A stretch of 64,000 bases of DNA. Origin: Halobellus inordinatus. Lineage in GTDB: Archaea; Halobacteriota; Halobacteria; Halobacteriales; Haloferacaceae. The notes under the pieces are model-generated. The model was not told the DNA's origin, ran no database searches, and saw only the letters and a program-made list of their open reading frames with translations. A program made the translations under genes and the position numbers. Positions within the stretch are counted from its first letter, which is position 1; the number at the start of each line of letters is the position of its first letter. The DNA is taken from the NCBI RefSeq assembly GCF_024464655.1, contig NZ_JANHAV010000004.1:1-64000 (forward strand). The letters are read 5' to 3'. Shown piece by piece: positions 35,082 to 43,673 of the stretch.

Positions 35082-36002
35082 ATGCCAACGGAAAAACGAT
35101 TCAAACAGCAGATCCAGAACGGTCGGATGATCGAAGACGAGTCCGAAATGACAGAGGGCTACAAGAAGGCGCTGAAGGCGACGCTCAAAGTCTCGGCGGA
35201 CACCGAGCTGATGAGTGCGCCGGCGTACTACGAGCAATCGATGAACGCGCCGACGCTCGACGCCCGCGCCTCCTGTGTCAGCGTCATTCAGGACGAACTC
35301 GGTCACGGCCACATCGCCTACCGGCTCCTGGAAGACCTCGGGGAGGACCGCGAGGAACTCATCTACGAGCGTGAGCCCCACGAGTTCCGCAACACCTACG
35401 GCTTCGACCAGCACCTCGACACCTTCGCCGAACTCGTCAGCGCCCACGGGATGTTCGACCGCGCCGGGATGGTGCTCCTGAGCGACATCGAGGAGAACAC
35501 ATCGTATGCGCCCTGGAAGCGCGCCCTGCGAAAAGTCGGCAAGGAAGAGCAGTTCCACCTCCGTCACGGTGAGACCTGGATGCGTCGGCTTACCAACAAG
35601 TCCGACAAGACCAAGCAGCTCGTCCAGGACGCCGTCGACTGGATGTTCCCGATGGGTATCGAGTGGTTCGGCCTTCCGGACGATCAAAAGCACAACACCG
35701 ACCAGCTCGACTACCGCATTAAGGGCAAGACGAACGACGAACTCCGCCAGGAGTGGATGAGCCACACCGTCCCGCTGGCCAACGACCTGGGTCTCGACGT
35801 GCCCGCTCACTACGACGAGGAAGCCGACGAGTACGTCCTCGAATACGACGCTCCCGTCGCCTTCGACGCCGAGAACAAAGACTGGCGCTTCGAGGAGCCG
35901 ATCGGCTGGGACGACGTACTCGACCGCTGGCGGGACCGCGGTCCGGCCAACGACAAGTACGTCAATATGCTGCAGGCCGGAGAGATCAAAGTGGGTGTCT
36001 GA
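35082..36002 (+). CDS. paaA: PaaA-type di-iron oxygenase subunit
   Basis: The 306-residue ferritin-like protein has the di-iron ligands of phenylacetyl-CoA epoxidase PaaA: a Glu in TELMSAP (42) and two ExxH motifs, ELGH (72-75) and EQFH (156-159). The N-terminus FKQQIQNGRMIED is also PaaA-like. With PaaC it forms the catalytic core that epoxidises an aryl-CoA ring. A TATA-like CCTTAATAACG at about 35033 precedes the ATG. Whether the substrate is phenylacetyl-CoA or another aryl-CoA is open. Confidence 0.88.
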   Translation: MPTEKRFKQQIQNGRMIEDESEMTEGYKKALKATLKVSADTELMSAPAYYEQSMNAPTLDARASCVSVIQDELGHGHIAYRLLEDLGEDREELIYEREPHEFRNTYGFDQHLDTFAELVSAHGMFDRAGMVLLSDIEENTSYAPWKRALRKVGKEEQFHLRHGETWMRRLTNKSDKTKQLVQDAVDWMFPMGIEWFGLPDDQKHNTDQLDYRIKGKTNDELRQEWMSHTVPLANDLGLDVPAHYDEEADEYVLEYDAPVAFDAENKDWRFEEPIGWDDVLDRWRDRGPANDKYVNMLQAGEIKVGV

Positions 36003-36003
36003 G

Positions 36004-36378
36004 ATGAGCACGAACGCCGCAGACGCTGGAACCGTCGGTTTCGACATCGGCCCCGGTGAGGACGCCGACGAGTTCGAACAGGAACTCTGGGACACCCTCG
36101 ACACCGTCCCGGACCCACACATCCCGGTCAGCCTCGTCGATATGGCGATGATCTACGACATCGAGGCCGACGGCGGGGACGTCACGGTGACGATGACCTA
36201 CCCGTGTATGGGATGCCCGGCGTACGATATGATCCAAGACGACGTTCGTGCTGCGCTGCGAACGGTTCGCGGCGTCAGCGACGTCGAAATCGAGATCACC
36301 TGGGATCCCGTCTGGTCGAAGGATATGCTCACCGAGAAGGCACACGAAGAACTCAAAGACGCGGGGATCGCAATATGA
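36004..36378 (+). CDS. paaD: PaaD N-terminal part: DUF59/MIP18 iron-sulfur assembly protein
   Basis: The 124-residue protein is the DUF59 domain of PaaD (DTLDTVPDPHIPVSLVDMAMI) with the Cys pair C68 and C71 in TYPCMGCPAYD. Bacterial PaaD has this domain fused to a zinc ribbon; here the ribbon is a separate gene at the end of the operon (37351). PaaD is needed for maturation of the oxygenase reductase. ATG 36004 follows the paaA stop by one base. Confidence 0.88.
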   Translation: MSTNAADAGTVGFDIGPGEDADEFEQELWDTLDTVPDPHIPVSLVDMAMIYDIEADGGDVTVTMTYPCMGCPAYDMIQDDVRAALRTVRGVSDVEIEITWDPVWSKDMLTEKAHEELKDAGIAI

Positions 36379-36578
36379 AATACCACGTGTTCACCCGGCA
36401 CAAAGCCGGCGACGATATGATTCACGCTGGGACAGTCCAGGCCGATTCGGACCGTCTAGCACGGATCTACGCGCACCGAACCTACGACGAGGAGGACTGG
36501 GAATTTATGGGCGTCGTCCGTGAGGAACACCTGCTCGAAGTCGACGAACAGCCCATCGTGGGCGGGAGGGCGCGATGA
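36375..36578 (+). CDS. paaB: PaaB-type oxygenase subunit
   Basis: The 67-residue protein matches the small PaaB subunit: KYHVFTRHKAGDDMIHAGTV and the C-terminal YDEEDWEFMGVVREEHLL. It is shorter than bacterial PaaB (about 95). PaaB bridges the PaaAC dimers. Its ATG overlaps the paaD stop (ATGA). Confidence 0.85.
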   Translation: MKYHVFTRHKAGDDMIHAGTVQADSDRLARIYAHRTYDEEDWEFMGVVREEHLLEVDEQPIVGGRAR

Positions 36579-37354
36579 GCGCCGAAGCCGAGAACGCCTG
36601 GCCCGAGGCGGCAGTCGACTACGTGAAGGCCATCGCCGACACGAAACTCCTGCTCGGTCAGCGCTACGGCGAGTGGATGCTGAAGGGCCCGAACCTCGAA
36701 GACGACATCTCGGGCGCCAGTAACGCCCAAGACGAGATCGGGCAGGTCCGACAGCTGTTCCGCCTGCTCACGCAGCAGGGCGTCGAAGACGACTGGCTCG
36801 AATCCAGTCGCAGCGCAGAGGAGTACGCGAACGCGTCGATCCTCGACGAGGAGGCCGAAAACTGGCCGACCTTCATCGTGCAGGTCGCGCTGGCCGACCG
36901 CGCAGCGTGGCTGCTGCTCGATGCGATCGTCCACGACGACTTCACCGGAATGGTCCAGAAGATGGGCGAAGACGAGTACTTCCACCTCGAACACCACGAC
37001 GCCCGTCTGGAGACGCTGGCCGAAGACCAGCCCGAGGCCGTCGAAGCGGCGCTGGAGCGGTACTTCCCGGGCATCCTCGCGTTCATCGGCCCGTCGAGCT
37101 ACGGCTCCTCGGAGGACCCGCTCGTCTCCGCCGACTTCACGGACCGGTCGATCGCGGAGATCCGCGGCGCGTTCCACGAACACTACGAGGAACTGTTCGC
37201 AGGAACTGACGTCTCGGTGCCCCCGCTCGAGGAGGACGTTCCCGAGCCCGAAGCGTGGGACGAAACGCGCCGCCGCAGCGGCGAGGGTCACGTCGAACCG
37301 AGCGTCGTCGAACAGCTACAGGGAATCTCCAACCAGGAGTACGTGATCGAATGA
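36575..37354 (+). CDS. paaC: PaaC-type structural oxygenase subunit
   Basis: The 259-residue ferritin-like protein has the PaaC features: AIADTKLLLGQRYGEWM, SNAQDEIGQVRQLF (DEIGQ in place of an ExxH), and GEDEYFHLEHHD (131-142). PaaC is the non-catalytic partner of PaaA. It overlaps paaB by four bases and the next gene by four bases, so the operon is fully coupled. Confidence 0.88.
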   Translation: MSAEAENAWPEAAVDYVKAIADTKLLLGQRYGEWMLKGPNLEDDISGASNAQDEIGQVRQLFRLLTQQGVEDDWLESSRSAEEYANASILDEEAENWPTFIVQVALADRAAWLLLDAIVHDDFTGMVQKMGEDEYFHLEHHDARLETLAEDQPEAVEAALERYFPGILAFIGPSSYGSSEDPLVSADFTDRSIAEIRGAFHEHYEELFAGTDVSVPPLEEDVPEPEAWDETRRRSGEGHVEPSVVEQLQGISNQEYVIE

Positions 37355-37623
37355 GTTCATCGAACGCTACCCCGAACGCGGACGGTGGCCGCGCCGATCC
37401 CGGCAGCGACGACACCGCCGGCGACAAGCATCAAAAAGAGAGCGCGAAGGTCGAGGCGGTCTGCCCGTTCTGTGGGTCTGCCGACACCGAACTGGAATCG
37501 ACGTTCGGCTCGGAGGTCTCGAAGAGCCAGTTCTACTGCAACGGCTGCCACACGATCTTCGAGCGGATCAAGTACGACGGCGCGATGCCCGACACCGGGC
37601 GCGAGCGCGACGGAACGCGCTGA
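37351..37623 (+). CDS. Detached PaaD zinc-ribbon protein
   Basis: The 90-residue protein has an acidic disordered N-terminus and a zinc ribbon (CPFC at 38-41, CNGC at 63-66) in a sequence like the C-terminus of bacterial PaaD (CPFCGSADTELESTFG..QFYCNGCHTIFERIKYD, read in two parts). It overlaps paaC by four bases and ends the operon. It should work together with the DUF59 protein at 36004. Confidence 0.85.
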   Translation: MSSSNATPNADGGRADPGSDDTAGDKHQKESAKVEAVCPFCGSADTELESTFGSEVSKSQFYCNGCHTIFERIKYDGAMPDTGRERDGTR

Positions 37624-37699
37624 GCAGTATCAGCCGACTCCCCAACCGTTCACCCTGCTGTCATCCCATACCGTTTTCGTACGGGCGGGCGACCGTCCG

Positions 37700-37733
37700 C
37701 CGGTGATCGCTCTCACGAGCCGGCGATCACCGG
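37700..37733. terminator. Perfect 11-bp inverted repeat between convergent operons
   Basis: CCGGTGATCGC (37700-37710) pairs with GCGATCACCGG (37723-37733), followed by AAAAATA. It lies between the end of the paa operon and the convergent flavoprotein gene, where a shared stop signal would be expected. The adjacent A/T tract is on the wrong side for a canonical plus-strand intrinsic terminator, so this role is tentative. Confidence 0.4.
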
Positions 37734-37772
37734 AAAAATACTCTCGTTGTTCGGTGGTCGCTACAGCAACCG

Positions 37773-38204
37773 TTAGCCGATTTTTCGGAAGTCCCAGGAA
37801 ACCGTCCGTTCGGGCGTGAGCGCGATCTTGACGCGCTGGTGTCGGCCCGCGTCCGGGACGGACTTGACGGTCCCGAACAGCCCGCGTTCGATCTCCTTTT
37901 CGAATTCCCGGTCGTCGACGACCCGCGCCGACCCGCGCCACTGGATTCCGCGGTGCTGATTGAACTCTGCCTCGCCCGCGTCGACGACGGCGGCGGCTTT
38001 ACCAGTCGCCTCGACGTTCTTGACCTTCACCGAGTCGGCGTCGGTCTCGAAGCAGAGTTGGCCGTCGACGATCGTGAACGCAACCGGGACGACGTGCGGG
38101 AGGCCGTCGGGGCCGACGCTGGCGAAGCGGGCGACGTCGGCCGCCTCAAAGAGGTCCGCCTGTTCGTCCTCGGTGAGTGCGATCTTGTCGTAGTTGCGTG
38201 GCAT
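37773..38204 (-). CDS. Pyridoxamine 5'-phosphate oxidase-fold flavin-binding protein
   Basis: The 143-residue split-barrel protein has the pattern VARFASVGPDGLPHVVPVAFTIVDG (read in parts) and KVKNVEATGKAAAVVDAGE of PNPOx-like FMN/F420-binding proteins, many of which use deazaflavin in haloarchaea and actinobacteria. It lies 6 bases downstream of the acyl-CoA dehydrogenase gene on the same strand, so the two are probably co-expressed. Confidence 0.8.
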   Translation of the reverse strand: MPRNYDKIALTEDEQADLFEAADVARFASVGPDGLPHVVPVAFTIVDGQLCFETDADSVKVKNVEATGKAAAVVDAGEAEFNQHRGIQWRGSARVVDDREFEKEIERGLFGTVKSVPDAGRHQRVKIALTPERTVSWDFRKIG

Positions 38205-38210
38205 CGTCGC

Positions 38211-39365
38211 TCAGAGCCCCAGCGCCTCACTCGCGACGGTCGTCTTCTGGATCTCCGAGGTGCCGCCGATGATCGAAAGGATGCGGGCGTCGCGGTAGTA
38301 GCGCTCCAGCGGGTAGTCCGTCCGGTAGCCCTTCCCGCCGAAGATCTGCATCGCGTTCCGGGCACAGAACTCCGCGGCGTCGCTAGCGGTGAACTTCGCC
38401 CGCGAGGAGACGCGGGTGTCGCCCTCGCCGTCGGCGATGCGGATCGCGGAGTCGTAGACGAGGTTGCGGGCCGACTCCAGTTTCGAGTCCATCTCGGCGA
38501 CGAGCACCTGGACGGCCTGATACTCGCCGACGGCTTTGCCGCCCTGCTCGCGGTCGCCCGCGTAGTCGACGGCTTCGTCGAACGCTGCCCGCCCGATGCC
38601 GAGGCCGATCGCTCCGAGGCCGGTGCGCGCCATATCGATCGTTCCCATCGCGATCCGGAAGCCGCCGCCGATCTGACCGAGGAGGGCGTCGGCGTCGACC
38701 GCGACGTCCTCGAAGGTGGCGTCGCCGGTCACGTGGCCGTGCATTCCGAGGTACTCGCCGCGCTCGAAGGTGAAGCCCTCGACGTCCTCGGGGCTCGGAA
38801 CGATGAAGACGCTCACGCCGTGGGAATCCTCGGGCTGGGGGCGCTTGCGCGCGACGACGAGGTGAACGTCTGCGACGCCCGCGTTCGTCCCGAAGGACTT
38901 CTCACCGGAGATGTGGTAGCCGTCGTCGGTCGCTTCGGCGACCGTCTGGAGTTCGGTCGGCGAGGACCCCGCGCCGGGTTCGGTCAGGAGCATCGCACCG
39001 ACGGACTCGCCGGCGACCATCTTCGGCAGCAGGCGCTCGCGCTGTTCGTCGCTGCCGAAGTTCAGAATCGGCAGCATCGCGAACGTGTGGCCCTGAATGA
39101 TCTCGGCGACCGCCCCGCTCTCCTCGGCGATCCGTTCGAGCGCCAGGCAGTACGAGACGAAGTCGCCGCCCAGACCACCGTACTCCTCGGGGATCAAGAT
39201 CCCGAGCAGGCCGGCGTCGCCAGCGGCCTCGACGACGTCGCGCGGGAACTCCCGCGTCTTTTCGATCTCCTCGGCACGGGGGGCGAGCGTCTCCGTCGCG
39301 AACGTCTCTGCACGGTCGAGAACGTCGTGGTGCTCTTCCGAAAGAGCGCGCTCCAGTAGCGTCAT
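38211..39365 (-). CDS. Acyl-CoA dehydrogenase family flavoprotein
   Basis: The 384-residue protein has the three ACAD domains: helical N-domain, beta domain with LTEPGAGSSP and GEKSFGTNAG, and helical C-domain with ARNAMQIFGGKGYRTDYPLERYYRDARI. The usual catalytic-base motif YEGTSEIQ reads IIGGTSEIQ, so the Glu at that position is Gly. It may use a base elsewhere, as isovaleryl-CoA dehydrogenase does, or act on an unusual substrate. The CoA-ester genes nearby suggest a role in the same pathway. Confidence 0.88.
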   Translation of the reverse strand: MTLLERALSEEHHDVLDRAETFATETLAPRAEEIEKTREFPRDVVEAAGDAGLLGILIPEEYGGLGGDFVSYCLALERIAEESGAVAEIIQGHTFAMLPILNFGSDEQRERLLPKMVAGESVGAMLLTEPGAGSSPTELQTVAEATDDGYHISGEKSFGTNAGVADVHLVVARKRPQPEDSHGVSVFIVPSPEDVEGFTFERGEYLGMHGHVTGDATFEDVAVDADALLGQIGGGFRIAMGTIDMARTGLGAIGLGIGRAAFDEAVDYAGDREQGGKAVGEYQAVQVLVAEMDSKLESARNLVYDSAIRIADGEGDTRVSSRAKFTASDAAEFCARNAMQIFGGKGYRTDYPLERYYRDARILSIIGGTSEIQKTTVASEALGL

Positions 39366-39463
39366 ACCTACCTCTGGACGGTGAGGGGACTTATCTGTAA
39401 CGTGACTCTCTCGTGGAAAGACCCGCGCCCGTCTCGGTGCCCAGACGTGGGACGAGCACGTCC

Positions 39464-40510
39464 TCAGTGACAGTCCGCGAGCGGATCTGACAGGTCCGCG
39501 TCGGCGGCGACGTACCGAACTGGAGCACCGGGGACTGAAGAATCGTCATCGCGGGCGGCGAGTCCGCGGTCGGCAGCAAACGCGAGATGCGCCGCGGCCT
39601 CGCCCGCGCCCATCTTCGCGTGGATTCCCGTCATCTCGCCGAAGCAGTCCCCCGCAACCTCCCAGGGTGTTCGTCCGGGGCCGGAGTCCGGGAGCGCGCG
39701 CACCATCCCCCGGACGCGTTCGGCGTGGTGCTCGCGAATAACGCCGATCCGAGCCAAGAGATCGACCGACGAGCCGTGGCCGGGGAACGCGCGGAGAGAG
39801 GATTCGCCGGTCGCGTCGCTCGAAACATCCCCGGTCCCGTCGCTCGAAACTCCGACGCTGCGAGCGCGCGATTCGATGCGGTCGAGCGTGTCGAGATACA
39901 CGGCGAGCGCCGCGTCCATCCGCGTGTCCGATCCGCCGACGTTGGGCGTGTACGTCGGGAGCACGGCGTCGCCGAGAAAGAGCGCGTCGGACGCGGCGAG
40001 CGAGAGGTGCCCGCTCGTGTGGCCCGGCGTGTGGAAGGCTTCGAACCCGGCGATGCGGTCCCCGTCGGAAACGGCTCGCACCGGACACTGATCGGGCATC
40101 GGCGAGGGGTCGTCCCCCGATTTGATCGTCTCGACCGTCTCGTCGGGGACGCCCCACTCGCAGAGCCGACGGGCGTCGCGGTCGACGCGGCGCGTTCGCT
40201 CGACCGCGTAGTCGGCGACTAGCGGGGCGTCCGCCTCGTGGAGGACCAACTCCGCATCTGCGGCAGCAGCCAGGCGCGGAGCCAGCCCCGAGTGGTCCGC
40301 GTGCCAGTGGCTCACGACGACCGTCTCGACGGCGCCGAGCGGCAGACCCACTGCAGACAACCCCTCGGTGAGCGTCTGCCACGAGTCGTCTCCCGGTGGT
40401 CCGGGATCGACCACGAGGCCGCGGTCGGGAACGACGTACGTGCTGTTTGCGCCTTCGGGACTGGCCGCGGTGTGAGCGATACGTTCGACAGCGGGGGGTT
40501 CTTCAGACAT
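39464..40510 (-). CDS. MBL-fold metallo-hydrolase, last gene of the UbiD operon
   Basis: The 348-residue protein has VVSHWHADHSGL (metal motif HxHxDH), a second His in HTPGHTSGH and the Asp in LFLGDAVLP, with a C-terminal helix typical of MBL proteins acting on thioesters or lactones. A Gly/Ser/Thr/Asp-rich repeat (SDGTGDVSSDATGESS) interrupts the core. Its ATG lies two bases after the UbiD-like stop. A CoA-thioesterase role in the same operon is possible. Confidence 0.82.
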   Translation of the reverse strand: MSEEPPAVERIAHTAASPEGANSTYVVPDRGLVVDPGPPGDDSWQTLTEGLSAVGLPLGAVETVVVSHWHADHSGLAPRLAAAADAELVLHEADAPLVADYAVERTRRVDRDARRLCEWGVPDETVETIKSGDDPSPMPDQCPVRAVSDGDRIAGFEAFHTPGHTSGHLSLAASDALFLGDAVLPTYTPNVGGSDTRMDAALAVYLDTLDRIESRARSVGVSSDGTGDVSSDATGESSLRAFPGHGSSVDLLARIGVIREHHAERVRGMVRALPDSGPGRTPWEVAGDCFGEMTGIHAKMGAGEAAAHLAFAADRGLAARDDDSSVPGAPVRYVAADADLSDPLADCH

Positions 40511-40512
40511 CG

Positions 40513-42057
40513 TCAGTTCTCACGGGATTCGTCCGCGCGTTCTGTGTGGCCGGGTTCGTGTTCGGGACCGTTGTCGAATCCGAGGTCCATCCAGTCCGTG
40601 CGTACGGCTTCACGGAGGTCCTCGGGGTACGTCGTCTCGAACGTGACTCGCGGTGCGATGTACTCTTCGTCCCAGCGGGGGTCCCAGGCGGCGTTGACGT
40701 AGACGTTCGCACCCGTCGACCCGTCGCGTCGGTAGTGGGTCGCGGTCGCGGCAGGCGCCTCCGAGTCGGAGAACTCCCAGTCGTTCGCGGGGTGGGCTTT
40801 CACCCAGATGTCGTCGAAGGCCCGCCCGAGATCCATCGGCGCCGTCTCGGTGTCGAGGACGACGACCTTGTCGAACAGGCGCGAGAACGAAAAGAGGGTG
40901 TTCGCCAGTTGCCACTCGAACCCGGCGTAGAGAATCTCGCTCGCGACGAGGCAGATTCCGAGGCCGGCCTCCGCCGGCAACGCGAGCCACTCGACGGGCG
41001 CGACGCCCCAGTAGTTGTTCACGCGGCCGTACAGTCGCGCGGACTCGATGACCGAGAGAAGCGTCCGCCCGTCTGACATCGGCGCGCCCGTCGGCGAGAA
41101 GGGGACCAGCGGCTCCTCGCGGGTTCGTACGGTCTCGACGCGCGCCTCGAACGTCGTGGTCGCGACGGCGTCTTCCCACGGGGCTCGCGGGCCGGCGGGG
41201 CCGGATTCACTCGTCGGCTGGGCGTCAGTCACTCGACCAGACGTCGCCCGTTGGTCCGCACCGACCGTCGGTGGATCGTCACCGACCGTTGCTTCGACGA
41301 CCACCTCACTGGCGGCCGGAACCGCGCCGGCTGGCGTCGCTGCGACCGAGATGGACCCGAGAGCGCTCGCGACGTGCGGCGCGCCCGCGACGTGCGAGTC
41401 GCCGACCCACCGCATCGTGGCCCCGACGAGCGCCGCCGGCGGGGCACCCAACAGGACCGTGATCGGCGTGTCGTCCGTGACGTGCTGAACGGGGTCCGAC
41501 GGCACCGACAGCCGAAGCGTATCGCTCCCGTGGATCGACCCGCGAACGGGGAGCCAGTGTGTCTGCTCGACGGTGGGTCCAGCCGAATCGTCTGCGTCCG
41601 GCCCGTCGTCGGGACTCGCTGCTGGAATGGCCGCGAGACCGAGCGTGACGACTGGCACGTCCGCACCGTCGATGGCGGGTAAGCCGAGAGATCTGACGTC
41701 GGCTCCCGTCTCCGTTGCTGACGCCGGTGCAGTGTCCGGAGTCGGCCCTCCTCGCCGGGCAGCCACCAGCGCATCGAGAACGTCGAGGTAGTCGGCTTCG
41801 AGGCCAAGGTCCAGGGCTGCGCCGACGCGGGACCACGGCTCGCGGGAACGGACTGCGAGGCGATCCGGCCCGCCGAGTGCGCCACTGACGAGGCGCGCCG
41901 TGCCGCCGGTGTTGCCCAGAAGGACCGCTGGACCGTTCTCTCTGGCTGCTTCTCCGGCGACCGCCGCGGCAGTGTCCGCCCAGTGGACGCGGTCGCCGAT
42001 CTCGACGAGGTCGTCGGCCGCCCGGAGCGAATCGAGGTGGGTCCGAAAGTCTGTCAT
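40513..42057 (-). CDS. UbiD-family paralogue lacking the catalytic segment
   Basis: The 514-residue protein shows UbiD-like architecture: N-terminal FRTHLDSLRAADDLVEIGD, then a central domain (SIHGSDTLRLSVPSDP..VTLLGAPPAAL) and a C-terminal part LFDKVVVLDTETAPMDLGRAFDDIW. In place of the prFMN-site stretch EGPFGDY there is a Pro/Thr/Asp/Ser-rich insert around residues 270-310, and the Arg/Glu/Glu triad cannot be traced. It overlaps the catalytic UbiD by four bases, suggesting a heteromeric enzyme with a non-catalytic partner. Confidence 0.75.
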   Translation of the reverse strand: MTDFRTHLDSLRAADDLVEIGDRVHWADTAAAVAGEAARENGPAVLLGNTGGTARLVSGALGGPDRLAVRSREPWSRVGAALDLGLEADYLDVLDALVAARRGGPTPDTAPASATETGADVRSLGLPAIDGADVPVVTLGLAAIPAASPDDGPDADDSAGPTVEQTHWLPVRGSIHGSDTLRLSVPSDPVQHVTDDTPITVLLGAPPAALVGATMRWVGDSHVAGAPHVASALGSISVAATPAGAVPAASEVVVEATVGDDPPTVGADQRATSGRVTDAQPTSESGPAGPRAPWEDAVATTTFEARVETVRTREEPLVPFSPTGAPMSDGRTLLSVIESARLYGRVNNYWGVAPVEWLALPAEAGLGICLVASEILYAGFEWQLANTLFSFSRLFDKVVVLDTETAPMDLGRAFDDIWVKAHPANDWEFSDSEAPAATATHYRRDGSTGANVYVNAAWDPRWDEEYIAPRVTFETTYPEDLREAVRTDWMDLGFDNGPEHEPGHTERADESREN

Positions 42058-43673
42058 CGCTCGGTACCTCCGCTTGCGGAGTCCACATCGGCGTTCGGCC
42101 CGCCGGCGAGGTCGGCAGTAGACAGGTCGACACCGGCACCCGAGAGGATCTCGCGGGCGCGCTCGCGGAGTTGCTCGTCGGGAACCGATCTCGCCCCGTC
42201 GCGCGCGGCGGCATCTGTACCCGCGGTGGCGTCGATGTACGCTTTCGCCGTCTTCGATTTGGAGGTGCCGGTCTCGGCGTCCCCCTTCTCTTCGGGCGTC
42301 TGATAGATGTTCAGTGGGACTTTCGGCATCGCTTCGGCTCCGAACTGGTGGAAATCCTCTTCGGGGTCGGCATAGAGCGCGAGGGCTTCGAGCACTTCGC
42401 GCGTCGACAGGGGATCGACGTCGGGATCGACGAAGACGAAGAAGTCGACGTGCAGCATTCCCCAGGTAGTGAAGATGAAGTTCGCCAGTTCGTGGAGATA
42501 GCCCGGCCGCGGGACGTCCGTCGAGACGACGTAGACCGTTCGAGGGGTGAAGCGCCACGGAACGCACCGGTCGACGTCGTAGCCAGCGGCCCGGAGACCG
42601 AGCGTCGCGTCCGGACCGACGCACGCGACTTCGGTCGTCGAACTCGTGTTCTGGGAGTAGCCGACGCCCGATCCCTCGACGCAGAAGGGAATCAGCGGCT
42701 GCTCGCGGTGAGTCACGGCCTCGACTTCCAGGACCGGCATCGAGCGCCGCGGACCGTGCATATAGCCGAAGTAATCGCCGAACGGGCCTTCGTCCAGCCG
42801 CTCGCCTGGGAGGATCTGCCCCTCGATGACGAGCTCCGCGCTGGCGGGCACTTTGAGGTCGTTGGTCGTACACTCGACGAGTTCGATTGGTTCGCCTTTC
42901 AGCCCGCCGGCGAAGGCCGCCTCGTCGCTTCCGGTCGGGATCCACATCGACGCGGTGAACTGCGCGGCGGGTTCGACGCCCACCGCGATCGCGACGGGCA
43001 TCGGTTCCTCGCGGCGCTCGTACCGGTAGTAGAACAGATTTGGCGTCTGCTCGCCCGCCAGCAGGAGGACGCTCGCGCGGTCGCCGTCCTGAATCATCGC
43101 GCGATGGGACGACCAGTCAGTCCACGTCGAGTCGGGGTCGGGAGCCACCATCGTGTGGAGATTCGAGTAGCGGCCGCCGTCGGCGGCGTGGATATACGGC
43201 CACGGGAGCGCGAAGAGGTCCGCGTCGCTCCCGCGCCGGATCACAGCCTTACACGGCGCCGTCTCGTCGTCGACGATCGTCGGTTCGATCGGCCGTCGGA
43301 GTCGATCGATGACGCGTTCGTAGTACTCCTCGCCGTCGAGATATGGGGGGAGCCCCAGCGCCCGTGCCGGGCGGGCCCACGGCCGGTTCCGTGGGCCGCG
43401 GTAGGGATCACCGACCAGCCGGGCCGGAATTTCGCTTTCGGTGACCGACTCGAAGACCGGCACGCGGTCGTCGCGGTCGTTCGCGAGCATTGTGATCGCG
43501 CTCGCTTCCAGATTCCAGGAGACTGAGGTCTCGATGCGGTTGAGTTCGCCGACGGCTTCCAGCCCGGCCAGGTAGGTTCGGAGACTGCTGGCCGGTTCCT
43601 CGGGTCCCGGTGCAGCGACAGTGCCTCCGTCCGGACGCGGCGGTCGTCCAGCATCTCTATTCGGCCGGCTCAT
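42054..43673 (-). CDS. UbiD family prenylated-flavin decarboxylase
   Basis: The 539-residue protein has the UbiD order: N-terminal strand domain (LRTYLAGLEAVGELNRIET), the prFMN/Mn binding domain (ALPWPYIHAADGGRYSNLHTMV) and the catalytic motif around E284 (ELVIEG) and EGPFGDYFGYMHGP (295-308), then a C-terminal oligomerisation domain. UbiD enzymes reversibly decarboxylate aromatic or unsaturated acids. No ubiX-type flavin prenyltransferase is in the window. ATG 43673 follows the upstream gene by a four-base overlap. Confidence 0.88.
   Translation of the reverse strand: MSRPNRDAGRPPRPDGGTVAAPGPEEPASSLRTYLAGLEAVGELNRIETSVSWNLEASAITMLANDRDDRVPVFESVTESEIPARLVGDPYRGPRNRPWARPARALGLPPYLDGEEYYERVIDRLRRPIEPTIVDDETAPCKAVIRRGSDADLFALPWPYIHAADGGRYSNLHTMVAPDPDSTWTDWSSHRAMIQDGDRASVLLLAGEQTPNLFYYRYERREEPMPVAIAVGVEPAAQFTASMWIPTGSDEAAFAGGLKGEPIELVECTTNDLKVPASAELVIEGQILPGERLDEGPFGDYFGYMHGPRRSMPVLEVEAVTHREQPLIPFCVEGSGVGYSQNTSSTTEVACVGPDATLGLRAAGYDVDRCVPWRFTPRTVYVVSTDVPRPGYLHELANFIFTTWGMLHVDFFVFVDPDVDPLSTREVLEALALYADPEEDFHQFGAEAMPKVPLNIYQTPEEKGDAETGTSKSKTAKAYIDATAGTDAAARDGARSVPDEQLRERAREILSGAGVDLSTADLAGGPNADVDSASGGTER

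Noticed and set aside
42171-43526. Plus-strand open frame of 451 codons opposite UbiD
   Set aside because: Composition and lack of motifs mark it as an antisense shadow of the UbiD gene.
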